A model generated the notes under the pieces. It was not told the origin of the DNA. It did not search any database and saw nothing but the letters and a program-made list of their open reading frames with translations. 51,683 nt of DNA from Bacteroidia bacterium (lineage in GTDB: Bacteria > Bacteroidota > Bacteroidia > NS11-12g > UBA9320), in contig JAOLBX010000011.1 in NCBI GenBank assembly GCA_028339355.1, positions 1 to 51,683 on the forward strand, given 5' to 3'. Within the stretch, counting starts at the first letter, position 1. Each line of letters begins with the position of its first letter. Positions 42,232-50,579 of the stretch are shown piece by piece. The position numbers and the translations under genes were made by a program.

Positions 42232-42744
42232 CTAATGTTCTAAAAGTATTTTCTTCTTTTGTTCATCAAACTCTTCTTGAGTAAGTATACCTTCATCCAA
42301 TAGAGCTTTGAGTTCTCTTAGCCTTTGTGCTTTGCTAGTTTCAGGAGTTTTAGAGTCTTGAGGGTCTACTAGGATAGTAGGCTCAATATTTTGTTTTTTT
42401 ACCTCTTCAGGTTTTAGAGTGAAAGTATAGCTAGGTTCATACTTCAAAGCCCATAACCATGGGATGAATACAAAAAAACCTGCAATAGCTGGTCCAATAT
42501 CTACTTCCTCATCCTTGGTAATAAACGTATTAAGAGTCCTATAGCCATCCATAGTTAGGCTTATTTCAGTAGTACTAAGGCTAACCTTACTATCCTGATG
42601 TCTGTATGGTGCTTTACCCACATCTCTTCCATCTATATTGAGATTAGCATTTTCTGGGAAAGAACGTATCATAGTGGTAGTAACACAGCTTGTAAAAAGC
42701 GTGCTTACTAATAAAAAGCTGGCTATTAGTCTAGTTGGATTCAT
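42232..42744 (-). CDS. Lipoprotein with PEGA-like region and C-terminal SHOCT-type helix
   Basis: The 170-residue protein has a lipoprotein signal (LLVSTLFTSC). A PEGA-like segment follows (IRSFPENANLNIDGRDVGKAPYRH ... TMDGYRTLNTF) and one hydrophobic segment (IAGFFVFIPWLWAL). The last ~30 residues, RLRELKALLDEGILTQEEFDEQKKKIL, are a SHOCT domain, a short helical hairpin usually found at protein ends. The role is unknown. It has its own promoter element (TACATTTG, 14 bp from the ATG). Confidence 0.78.
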   Translation of the reverse strand: MNPTRLIASFLLVSTLFTSCVTTTMIRSFPENANLNIDGRDVGKAPYRHQDSKVSLSTTEISLTMDGYRTLNTFITKDEEVDIGPAIAGFFVFIPWLWALKYEPSYTFTLKPEEVKKQNIEPTILVDPQDSKTPETSKAQRLRELKALLDEGILTQEEFDEQKKKILLEH

Positions 42745-43112
42745 ATAATTTGCTTGTCCAAATGTAAGTAGACAAGCGATTTATTTTGTCAGTTATTAAA
42801 AAATTTTATCAGGTTAATCTGAATTACCTTTTCTAAACCTAATTTTATAAATAGTTCTCTCTTAACGCAAAACATGCAATGATCTATAACGTTTATGTAT
42901 AGTAGCAAGAGTAGTATATTAACATTCTAGAGGTAAGGATAAACTCACCTAAACTACTGTAATACAGTGCTTCTTTTAAGTCAAATTTTTTGAGCTCTCA
43001 TTGATTTGTACATTAATCGATAAAATGGATTAAATAAATTTTAGGAGAAAAAGTGTTTTTCATACGATTGCTTTTGAAAAGTACGATTTTAGTTTGAGGA
43101 AATTAGTTAACC
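42745..43112. other. 368-bp gene-free region
   Basis: It contains the lipoprotein promoter element TACATTTG on the minus strand (42759-42766). I see no RNA gene, strong hairpin or coding frame in the rest, which is very AT-rich. Confidence 0.55.
42759..42766 (-). promoter_or_regulatory. -7 promoter element TACATTTG of the SHOCT lipoprotein
   Basis: This is an exact consensus match on the minus strand, 14 bp before the ATG at 42744. Confidence 0.45.
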
Positions 43113-43889
43113 TTACACACCTTTCAAAAACCCTACAGCCACATCATTGAAGATATGTGGTTGTTCTACATTCACTACGTGACCACAGTCAGGTATCACG
43201 TGCAGTGTCGAACTCTTGTGGTCCTGCACTATTTTAGTGATACTTGGGAGAAACATGTGATCCTCTTCCCCCATAATATAGAGTGTAGGTACACCGGCAT
43301 CTTTAAACCGGAAATATTTGAGCAGCGGATTTATCTCTGCTACAAGTGAAAACCAGCGTTTAAATTCTTTTTGATACAGATTTTTGGCTTCATTGATAAA
43401 TAGGTTTCTACTCTCTCTATGGCTCTTTTTTGGCATTATGATGTGAGCAAAAAATCTGTAAAGTAGAAGATAAGGTACGACAGATTTCAGCAGTGCCCCA
43501 AGACGCATCAGGACTTGGCCTCTAGCATTCATTTTCATAATAGCACCGCCCATTATCATACTGTGAGTACGCTCTGGAAAACGTTCTGTAATCTCACGAA
43601 TCACTATAGTTCCTAGCGATATGCCTACCCAGTGAGTAGCTTGTATATCTAGGTGATCCAGTACTTCTATTACCTCATTTCCTATATTGTCAAAACGGTA
43701 ACGTTTCAGTTTTTCGCAGATAGGTTTTTTAGATTTACCATGTCCACGTAGGTCAATAAGCAGCACGTTGTAGTGCTGCTGAAAAGCACGTACTTGCTTA
43801 TACCAAATGCTACTACTTCCGCCAGCACCATGTATGAATGTCACCCATTGGGCATCTTCGGAGTGTATATGTGTAGTGAAATGCAGCAC
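43113..43889 (-). CDS. Alpha/beta hydrolase
   Basis: The 258-residue protein has the alpha/beta-hydrolase fold: FIHGAGGSSSIWYKQ (oxyanion hole), LLIDLRGHGKSKKP, the nucleophile elbow GISLG, TLYIMGEEDHMFLP with the acid, and a final CGHVVNVEQP with the catalytic His. The substrate is unknown. The start is GTG 43889, with a TACCTTTG element (43904-43911) 14 bp upstream. It is divergent from the oligopeptidase gene. Confidence 0.9.
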   Translation of the reverse strand: MLHFTTHIHSEDAQWVTFIHGAGGSSSIWYKQVRAFQQHYNVLLIDLRGHGKSKKPICEKLKRYRFDNIGNEVIEVLDHLDIQATHWVGISLGTIVIREITERFPERTHSMIMGGAIMKMNARGQVLMRLGALLKSVVPYLLLYRFFAHIIMPKKSHRESRNLFINEAKNLYQKEFKRWFSLVAEINPLLKYFRFKDAGVPTLYIMGEEDHMFLPSITKIVQDHKSSTLHVIPDCGHVVNVEQPHIFNDVAVGFLKGV

Positions 43890-43903
43890 TGATAAGAGTT
43901 CAA

Positions 43904-43911
43904 CAAAGGTA
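43904..43911 (-). promoter_or_regulatory. -7 promoter element TACCTTTG of the alpha/beta hydrolase
   Basis: This is an exact consensus match on the minus strand, 14 bp before the GTG. It supports the GTG as the real start. Confidence 0.45.
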
Positions 43912-44005
43912 AGATGAAAATGTGTCGTTTAACTCATCGTATAGTGATGCTTTTTAGGCATAAATATTCTTTCATTCTATTGTACATTCCTTCTATCATT
44001 GCACA

Positions 44006-46093
44006 ATGCAAGCACCACGAGCGAAAAAAGTCCGAAAGGAATTAACAATACATGGCGACACCCGAATAGACAATTATTTCTGGCTAAATCAGCGAGAAGA
44101 CCAGGAGGTCATAGATTATCTAGAAGCCGAGAATGCATATACCAAAGAAATATTAAAACCTACTGAAGAACTGCAAGGGCAGCTTTTCGAGGAGATAGTG
44201 GGCAGAATAAAAAAAGATGACTCGTCTGTACCTTACAAGAAGGATGGATATTGGTATTACACACGTTATATTACTGAAGGAGAGTACGCCATTCATTGTC
44301 GAAAAAAAGAGAGCTTAGAAAATGAGGAAGAGATATTACTCAATGTAAACGAAATGGCAAAGGGGCACAATTATTATTCCATAGGAGGGATAAATATTAG
44401 TCCGGACAATAAGTATTTGATTTATGGAGAAGATACTGTGAGCAGAAGGATTTATACACTCAAAATGAAGAGTATGGAGACGGATGAGTTGTTAGAGTTT
44501 GAGATAAAAGGAACTACTGGAGGAGCAACCTGGGCTAGTGATAGCGAGACGATCTTTTATACGGTAAAAGACGACCAGACTTTACGTTCCTATAAAATCA
44601 TGTCGTACAACATTATCACCAAGGAAGAGAAGGTACGCTTTGTGGAAGAAGACGAAACGTTCAACTGTGCCGTCTTTAAGAGTAAAAGCAAGAAGTACAT
44701 TAAGATTTCATCCGGCGCAAGTATTACATCTGAATATCAATACCTTTTAGCAGACAACCCAAATGACGATTTTAAGGTTTTTCAGAAAAGAATACGAGGT
44801 TCGGAATACAGCATAAGTCATTTTGAGGATAAATGGAATGTATTGACCAATTGGGGTGCCCAAAATTTCAGGCTTATGAGGACAAGTGAAGACAAAACCG
44901 AGAGAGAGAATTGGACAGAGGTCATAGCACATAGAGAAGAAACACTGCTAGAAGGCGTTGAGACCTTCAAAAACTTTATGGTGATAGAGGAACGGACCAA
45001 TGGACAAAACCATATGCGTATAATCAATCAACTGACAAGTGAGGAGCACTATATGAAGTTTGAGTCCGAAACATTCGATTGCTGGTCAGGCACAAATCCT
45101 GAGTTTGACACGGATGTGCTACGCTATGGGTACACCAGTATGACAACTCCAAGTTCTGCTTTTGATTATAACATGGAGACGCGAGAAAAAACCTTGCTCA
45201 AGCAGCAAATTATACTCGGCGGGTATGATGAGTCAATATATGATAGCAAGAGAATGTGGGCAACAGCAAGAGATGGTAAAAAAGTACCTATGAGTGTGGT
45301 TTATAAAAAAGTGCATAATGAATCTGTTGTCTTCGTCTCGGAGGAGAGTGATTTAGTCAACGGCAAAATTGAATCGACTACAAGACCTCTACTGCTATAT
45401 GCTTATGGGTCTTATGGCCACTCACTAGATCCGTACTTTAGTTCTGTCAGATTGAGTTTATTAGACCGTGGTTTCATATATGTGATAGCACACATAAGAG
45501 GAGGAGAGGACCTGGGTAGACCCTGGTACGATGATGGTAAATTACTCAATAAAAAACATACATTCTCTGACTATATCGACTGTGCAGAGCATCTCATAAG
45601 CATCGGACAAACTACCAAGGAGCAGCTTTATGCCATGGGAGGAAGTGCAGGAGGTTTACTTATGGGAGCTGTGATAAATGATCGACCAGACCTTTGGAAT
45701 GGAGTAATAGCCGCTGTACCTTTTGTAGATGTGGTTACCACTATGCTTGACGATACCATACCCCTCACTACCGGAGAATACGACGAATGGGGAAACCCCA
45801 ATGAAGAAGAATATTATCATTATATAAAAAGCTACTCGCCATATGATCAAGTAGAAGCCAAAGAGTACCCTAATATGCTAATAACCACAGGTTTGCATGA
45901 TAGTCAGGTGCAATATTGGGAACCTGCCAAGTGGCTAGCAAAACTGAGAGAGATGAAAACTGATGAAAACATCCTAATAATGGATTGTAATATGAAAACC
46001 GGCCATGGTGGAGCAAGTGGACGGTTCGAGTCGCTACGCGAAACAGCAAAGGAGTTTGCGTTTTTATTTATGCTGGAAGGAATAAAGGAGTAA
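44006..46093 (+). CDS. ptrB: Oligopeptidase B (S9A prolyl-oligopeptidase family)
   Basis: The 695-residue protein has an N-terminal propeller (DNYFWLNQREDQEVIDYLEAENAYT) and a C-terminal catalytic domain. The catalytic Ser547 lies in MGGSAGGLLMG, the Asp region is TTGLHDSQV, and the His is in MKTGHGGASGRF. Oligopeptidase B cleaves after Arg or Lys in peptides. There is no signal peptide, so it is cytosolic. A TATCATTG sequence, one base off the -7 consensus, lies 4 bp before the ATG. Confidence 0.93.
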   Translation: MQAPRAKKVRKELTIHGDTRIDNYFWLNQREDQEVIDYLEAENAYTKEILKPTEELQGQLFEEIVGRIKKDDSSVPYKKDGYWYYTRYITEGEYAIHCRKKESLENEEEILLNVNEMAKGHNYYSIGGINISPDNKYLIYGEDTVSRRIYTLKMKSMETDELLEFEIKGTTGGATWASDSETIFYTVKDDQTLRSYKIMSYNIITKEEKVRFVEEDETFNCAVFKSKSKKYIKISSGASITSEYQYLLADNPNDDFKVFQKRIRGSEYSISHFEDKWNVLTNWGAQNFRLMRTSEDKTERENWTEVIAHREETLLEGVETFKNFMVIEERTNGQNHMRIINQLTSEEHYMKFESETFDCWSGTNPEFDTDVLRYGYTSMTTPSSAFDYNMETREKTLLKQQIILGGYDESIYDSKRMWATARDGKKVPMSVVYKKVHNESVVFVSEESDLVNGKIESTTRPLLLYAYGSYGHSLDPYFSSVRLSLLDRGFIYVIAHIRGGEDLGRPWYDDGKLLNKKHTFSDYIDCAEHLISIGQTTKEQLYAMGGSAGGLLMGAVINDRPDLWNGVIAAVPFVDVVTTMLDDTIPLTTGEYDEWGNPNEEEYYHYIKSYSPYDQVEAKEYPNMLITTGLHDSQVQYWEPAKWLAKLREMKTDENILIMDCNMKTGHGGASGRFESLRETAKEFAFLFMLEGIKE

Positions 46094-46110
46094 TTTTTAT
46101 TTTCGTTAGC

Positions 46111-46167
46111 ATGAAAAAACTCTATTCTCTAGTGGTAGTCTTATTTATCAAGGATTATCGATGTTGA
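46111..46167 (+). other. 18-codon signal-peptide-like frame, possible gene remnant
   Basis: ATG 46111 opens a frame encoding MKKLYSLVVVLF, which looks like a signal peptide, and it stops after 18 codons. A TATTTTCG sequence lies just before it. It may be the surviving start of a deleted exported-protein gene, or chance. Confidence 0.25.
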
Positions 46168-46248
46168 TTAATTATTCGCCATTCAGTAAGAATAAGGTAA
46201 AAATTTCGAAAGAAATTTATTAGCCGATAGTGTTTTAATTGGTGAGCT

Positions 46249-46256
46249 TATCTTTG
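46249..46256 (+). promoter_or_regulatory. -7 promoter element TATCTTTG of the transporter-like gene
   Basis: This is an exact consensus match ending 4 bp before ATG 46261. Confidence 0.5.
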
Positions 46257-46260
46257 ATGT

Positions 46261-47103
46261 ATGATTAAAAACACACTCACTTTATTGTTGATGGTTTTGT
46301 GTCATTTTGCATTTGCACAAATTGAAACAGATCGCCCAGATTTTACTGAAAGCCCAAATGTGGTCCCAAAAGGGGCTATGCAAATTGAGACAGGATTTAT
46401 TCTTGAAAATGATAAGTTAGTATATGAATCAAGATTAGGTTCTTTGTTGGAAAAGCTAGAGTATTCGTATCAGAATTTCACAATCAACACAACTTTATTT
46501 AGATATGGCCTAACTGATAACATTGAATTACGGTTTAATACTAATTTTTCATGTAATCAATTTAAAGAACTCAAAGTGTTAGAATCAGGATTTGTGAATC
46601 CAACAGCAGAATTTTATGGAGACTCAATAGAAGTTGGTTTCCAAACATCCTTTATCGGTTTCAAAACCAATCTTTATAAGAATGACAAAATGAGTATTGG
46701 TTTCTTGGGTCATCTTTACATTCCAGAATTAGCCTCTGGAGATTTTGCCAAGATTTCTGGACAAAAAATTGCCCCTGAGTTTCTCATACCACTTATATAT
46801 GATATTACGGATAAGTTTGGCATTGCTATACAATATGGGCTTACTTGGGATGGCTATACACCTAATCCTACTACGAGCTATACAATGGCCCTTGGATACT
46901 CTATAACAGATAAACTAAGTTTTTACTTGGAGCCTTATGGTTTCCTTACCAATAATGGGGACGAACTTCATTTGATTAATGGGGGTTTTACTTACCTGAT
47001 AAATGATAATTTCCAGTTAGATCTAACTGGCGGTTTTGGTCTTAACGAGCCAGCCCCCGATAATTTTCTGAACTGCGGAGCCTCATTCTTACTATTTAAT
47101 TAA
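46261..47103 (+). CDS. Outer-membrane transporter-like protein (phenol MetA-pathway family)
   Basis: The 280-residue protein has a signal peptide ending HFAFAQ and then the family opening IETDRPDFTESPNVVPKGAMQIETGF. The body is a series of amphipathic strands ending in FLLFN, as in a barrel. PF13557-type proteins are named after aromatic degradation clusters, but most have unknown cargo. It is followed without a gap by a DUF1684 lipoprotein gene. A link with the phenylacetate operon 22 kb away is possible in name only. Confidence 0.8.
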   Translation: MIKNTLTLLLMVLCHFAFAQIETDRPDFTESPNVVPKGAMQIETGFILENDKLVYESRLGSLLEKLEYSYQNFTINTTLFRYGLTDNIELRFNTNFSCNQFKELKVLESGFVNPTAEFYGDSIEVGFQTSFIGFKTNLYKNDKMSIGFLGHLYIPELASGDFAKISGQKIAPEFLIPLIYDITDKFGIAIQYGLTWDGYTPNPTTSYTMALGYSITDKLSFYLEPYGFLTNNGDELHLINGGFTYLINDNFQLDLTGGFGLNEPAPDNFLNCGASFLLFN

Positions 47104-47736
47104 ATGAAAAAGCACATATATATAGTATTCCTATCCTTAGCATTAGCAGCATGCTCAAACACTAAAAAGTGGAATACGACAGCAGACCAGGTCAATGCAG
47201 ATAAGCCAAAATATTCAGCCTATCAAGAACGCTTAGTAAACCACAGAGACAGTATGAGTGCCGTTTTTTATAGTGGCTCTAATGGTGTGTTACCTAAAGA
47301 GGCAATTTCTCCCGTTGGTAAACTTAATTATTTTAACATAGACAAAGCATTTAGGGTGCCTGCAGTTTTTCAAAAAATAGAGAATGGAAAAGAATTTGAA
47401 ATGAAAACCAGTACGGATAGGTTGCCATTATATCGAGTGTATGGAGTTTTAAAATTTGAGTTAGAGGATAAAAATCTTGAATTGAACTTGTACCAAAATG
47501 TAGAGCAGCCAGATTATTTGTTTTGTCCATTCAAGGATAAAACGAATGGAAGTATGTCTTACGGGGCAGGTAGGTATCTAGATTTTTCACTGGAGGATAT
47601 GAGTAACCCAGTACTAGATTTTAACTATGCGTACAACCCTTATTGTGCATACAATCATCTTTACTCGTGCCCTATTCCACCTGTAGAGAATCATCTGGAT
47701 GTCAGTATTCCCGCAGGAGAAAAGAAGTGGCATTAA
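47104..47736 (+). CDS. DUF1684 family lipoprotein
   Basis: The 210-residue protein has a lipobox (ALAAC) and the DUF1684 pattern: a Trp/Lys-rich start, YRVYGVLKFELEDKNLELNLYQNVE, YLFCPFKDKTNGSMSYGAGRYLDF, and the diagnostic DFNYAYNPYCAYN followed by SCPIPPVENHLDVSIPAGEK. Function is unknown. Its ATG follows the stop of the transporter-like gene directly (TAAATG), so the two are co-transcribed. Confidence 0.9.
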   Translation: MKKHIYIVFLSLALAACSNTKKWNTTADQVNADKPKYSAYQERLVNHRDSMSAVFYSGSNGVLPKEAISPVGKLNYFNIDKAFRVPAVFQKIENGKEFEMKTSTDRLPLYRVYGVLKFELEDKNLELNLYQNVEQPDYLFCPFKDKTNGSMSYGAGRYLDFSLEDMSNPVLDFNYAYNPYCAYNHLYSCPIPPVENHLDVSIPAGEKKWH

Positions 47737-47752
47737 GTGTGATAGACTTTTG

Positions 47753-47760
47753 TACTTTTG
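47753..47760 (+). promoter_or_regulatory. -7 promoter element TACTTTTG of the threonine dehydrogenase gene
   Basis: This is an exact consensus match, 13 bp before ATG 47774, in the 37-bp gap after the DUF1684 gene. Confidence 0.45.
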
Positions 47761-47773
47761 CACTAAGTAAGTA

Positions 47774-48733
47774 ATGTCTAACAAAATACTTGTAATAGGT
47801 GCTTGTGGGCAAGTTGGAACCGAGTTGGTAGAAAACCTTCAACGGATTCACGGCCCATCTAATGTAATAGCCAGTGACATTAGAAAACCACTACAAGAAG
47901 TGTTTTCCAATGGCCCTTTTGAGCAATTAGACGTTCTTAACAAAGAAAATATCTCTGCTATTTTCATTAAGTATAAACCAAGCATAGTGTACCATTTGGC
48001 GGCTTTATTATCTGCTACTGCTGAGGCCAAACCAAAATTGGGATGGAAGCTAAATATGGATGGTACGTTCAATATTTTTGACGCGTGCCTTGAGTACGAT
48101 GTGAAAAAAATATTTTGGCCGAGCAGTATTGCTGTTTTTGGACCTACTACTCCGCCAATTCTTACTCCTCAGAGCACCATTTTAGAACCTAATACAGTGT
48201 ATGGAATCACAAAACTAGCGGGTGAAAGATACTGCGAATACTATAATGCTAGATACGGTTTAGACGTTCGATCTATTCGCTATCCGGGCCTTATTGGTTG
48301 GAAATCATTACCAGGTGGTGGTACTACAGACTATGCTGTAGATATATTTCATCAAGCTTTAAAAAGAGGGAGCTACGAATGTTTTCTAAATAAAAACACC
48401 ACACTTCCAATGATGTATATGGAAGATGCAGTAAGAGCCACACTAGAGATAACAGATTCACCATCGGACAAAATCAAGATAAGAAGCAGCTATAATATTT
48501 CGGGAGTTTCATTCAATCCAGATGAATTAGCCGAGGCTATTAAAGTTCATATCCCCAAGTTTAGTATAACCTACAATCCAGATTTTAGGCAAAAAATAGC
48601 TGATAGCTGGCCTCAAAGTATAGATGATAGTAGAGCACGAACCGATTGGGGATGGCAGGAGAATTTCAATAAAGAAAGATTAGTAAAAACTATGCTTGAT
48701 AATCTAACGGATTCAAGCCTGTCTAGAAATTAA
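47774..48733 (+). CDS. tdh: L-threonine 3-dehydrogenase, short-chain (epimerase-like) type
   Basis: The 319-residue Rossmann protein has the NAD motif GACGQVG (residues 9-15), the YGITK catalytic segment and the type-specific PGLIGWKSLPGGGTTDYAVDIFHQAL, which marks SDR-type threonine dehydrogenases rather than sugar epimerases. It oxidises threonine to 2-amino-3-ketobutyrate. No kbl gene is adjacent. The PorP-like gene follows 8 bp downstream and is probably co-transcribed. Confidence 0.9.
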   Translation: MSNKILVIGACGQVGTELVENLQRIHGPSNVIASDIRKPLQEVFSNGPFEQLDVLNKENISAIFIKYKPSIVYHLAALLSATAEAKPKLGWKLNMDGTFNIFDACLEYDVKKIFWPSSIAVFGPTTPPILTPQSTILEPNTVYGITKLAGERYCEYYNARYGLDVRSIRYPGLIGWKSLPGGGTTDYAVDIFHQALKRGSYECFLNKNTTLPMMYMEDAVRATLEITDSPSDKIKIRSSYNISGVSFNPDELAEAIKVHIPKFSITYNPDFRQKIADSWPQSIDDSRARTDWGWQENFNKERLVKTMLDNLTDSSLSRN

Positions 48734-48741
48734 AAGAATAA

Positions 48742-49719
48742 ATGAAAAAACTCGTTGTAACAGTATGCGTAATATTACTTAGCATAATTTCGTTTGCACA
48801 GGTAAGTACCGTGAGTAATAACAAGCCTATGGGTTTCTTAAACCCAGCGTTGCAAAATTATGAAATGGATAAAGGCGTCTTTAGCTTTTCGTCAGTAGTG
48901 AGTCCACTCATAGAGGAGTCTCAACCAGCTAGTCTTTTGGGCATGGGTGAGTTCAAGGTAAATGATGATTTTAGATTAGGTATCCACGCTTCTAGCTATG
49001 AAAATAGGCTTAGCAAAAGTGCTTCTGCAATGCTATACGCTTCATATAGACTAGAACTAGAGAAAAGGAATTACCTTATCTTAGGTGCAGATATTGGTGG
49101 ATATTCAGATCTTGTGAAGGCAGCAGAATTCAACAAAGTGCTAGTACCAAACAAATTTATCTTTGACAATGATTCGGCGTTAGAAGCGGAGTCAACAGGT
49201 ATAGATTTCGGTTTTGGTATAGCCTATTCATATAATGGTTTTACTTTTGGTTTGGGCTTTAGTAAACTTAATAAGCCAGCAGTCTACCCCTTTCCATTGG
49301 CATATTATGAGTTAGGTCCAGACACTGAGACTTACAATCTGAAAGACACTACAATGCTCATCGAAGAAGGCACCTTTGGTTTAGAAACGAATGTGAATTT
49401 GATATACGAATGGCAAGCCAATGAAAAATTGAAACTAATTCATTCACTTCACTTAGGCAATATTGATTTTGCAGGTTTTGATTATCTAGGTTTTCAGAAT
49501 ATTGCTGAGATAAATAAGCGTCACTCTATCGGTTTAGGAGCTTTTCACAATGGTAGTACAGGATTTATTTTATCTGGGGGTTATGGTTTTAGTGAAAAAC
49601 TAAAGATTGAAGCAACGACCTTTATTTCAAAATATGATAATTATGATATCATCGCCAAAGAATACAAAAGTAGTGGATACAAGCCTGCTTTTGAAGTTAA
49701 TCTTAGGTATCAGTTTTAA
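48742..49719 (+). CDS. PorP/SprF family type IX secretion-associated outer-membrane protein
   Basis: The 325-residue protein has a signal peptide (VILLSIISFAQ). An N-terminal NKPMGFLNPALQNYE motif matches the NPA motif of the PorP/SprF family, and the rest is a barrel with GLGFSKLNKPA and a C-terminal LRYQF. PorP/SprF members help secrete or anchor particular T9SS cargo. Many paralogues exist per genome and specificity is unknown. It follows threonine dehydrogenase by 8 bp, with no functional link visible. Its stop overlaps the convergent gene's stop by 4 bp. Confidence 0.7.
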   Translation: MKKLVVTVCVILLSIISFAQVSTVSNNKPMGFLNPALQNYEMDKGVFSFSSVVSPLIEESQPASLLGMGEFKVNDDFRLGIHASSYENRLSKSASAMLYASYRLELEKRNYLILGADIGGYSDLVKAAEFNKVLVPNKFIFDNDSALEAESTGIDFGFGIAYSYNGFTFGLGFSKLNKPAVYPFPLAYYELGPDTETYNLKDTTMLIEEGTFGLETNVNLIYEWQANEKLKLIHSLHLGNIDFAGFDYLGFQNIAEINKRHSIGLGAFHNGSTGFILSGGYGFSEKLKIEATTFISKYDNYDIIAKEYKSSGYKPAFEVNLRYQF

Positions 49720-50579
49720 TATAACTTGACCTCATCGTAACACAGATTCTTTGATGTCAAAGGGTTAGCGTTTAGGATGTCTACTCTGTGAAGCGTATTG
49801 GTAACATTTTGTAACATTTTGTCTGAAACCCAAGGAGAAGTTTGCCATTCTACCGACGTGTACCACAGAGCTACTTGACTTTCCTCTAGTTCGTATTGTT
49901 TTGCAATTCTTTGTATAGTGTCATCATTTAACATTACCTCATCAGCAGCTTCTATAATGGCTAAACTTAGTGCATTAATTAAATTACTTTCTTCTAAAAA
50001 ATCACCAGAAGCTACTATCATAAAACAAGGCCAAGGACTCACACATAAGTCTATTCTTTTCATTTTGCCTTCATTGACCAATGGTTGAGTCATAAATTTT
50101 TCCCAAAGTAAAATATCTGATTCATTATTTTTGAAAGATGTTACTGCTCCATTGATATTACCGACGGTTACAAAATTATCGTCGTCTAGTTCAAAACCTT
50201 TCTGTTCAGCATGCACGTATGCCATAAGATGGCTTCCGCTGCCTATTCTGCTTCTTGCAAAACGTGCAGAACTCAGGTCGTCAGAAATAAATTCTTTATC
50301 TACAGCAGAGTGTACTCCCCATAGCAGAGGAGATTTTACATATTGTTGTATTATTCTACTGTTGCTTCCTCCATGTATGTGCTTTACGATTCCCTCTGTT
50401 AGTACTAAGGCTAAGTCTAGCTCATTGGCATCGAGCATTTTACACATAGCCCCACTACCACCTTTTACATCGGCCCATTCTATTTCTATGTTATACTTTG
50501 CAAAGATTCCTTTGGCTATGCCATAGTGCCATGGATAATTAAAATGTTCAGGTACGCCACCTACTCTTATTTTTTTCAT
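49716..50579 (-). CDS. Cytosolic PBP2-fold (Ca3427-like) substrate-binding protein
   Basis: The 287-residue protein has a type 2 periplasmic-binding fold: KIRVGGVPEHFNYPWHYGIAKGIFAKYNIEIEWADVKGGSGAMCKML, LALVLTEGIVKHIHGG and RIGSGSHLMAY. It lacks a signal peptide. The SsuA/THI5-related Ca3427 type occurs as an intracellular protein in Bacteroidota. The ligand is unknown. Its ATG overlaps the stop of the upstream E1 gene as TGATG, so translation is probably coupled. Confidence 0.78.
   Translation of the reverse strand: MKKIRVGGVPEHFNYPWHYGIAKGIFAKYNIEIEWADVKGGSGAMCKMLDANELDLALVLTEGIVKHIHGGSNSRIIQQYVKSPLLWGVHSAVDKEFISDDLSSARFARSRIGSGSHLMAYVHAEQKGFELDDDNFVTVGNINGAVTSFKNNESDILLWEKFMTQPLVNEGKMKRIDLCVSPWPCFMIVASGDFLEESNLINALSLAIIEAADEVMLNDDTIQRIAKQYELEESQVALWYTSVEWQTSPWVSDKMLQNVTNTLHRVDILNANPLTSKNLCYDEVKLY

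Noticed and set aside
42957..42967. Palindrome CTGTAATACAG in the gap at 42.9 kb
   Set aside because: It is an 11-bp site in AT-rich sequence with no promoter beside it and no second copy seen.
46261..47103. Phenol or phenylacetate uptake porin linked to the paa operon
   Set aside because: The family name alone suggests aromatics; the gene is 22 kb away, has its own promoter and sits with a DUF1684 gene.
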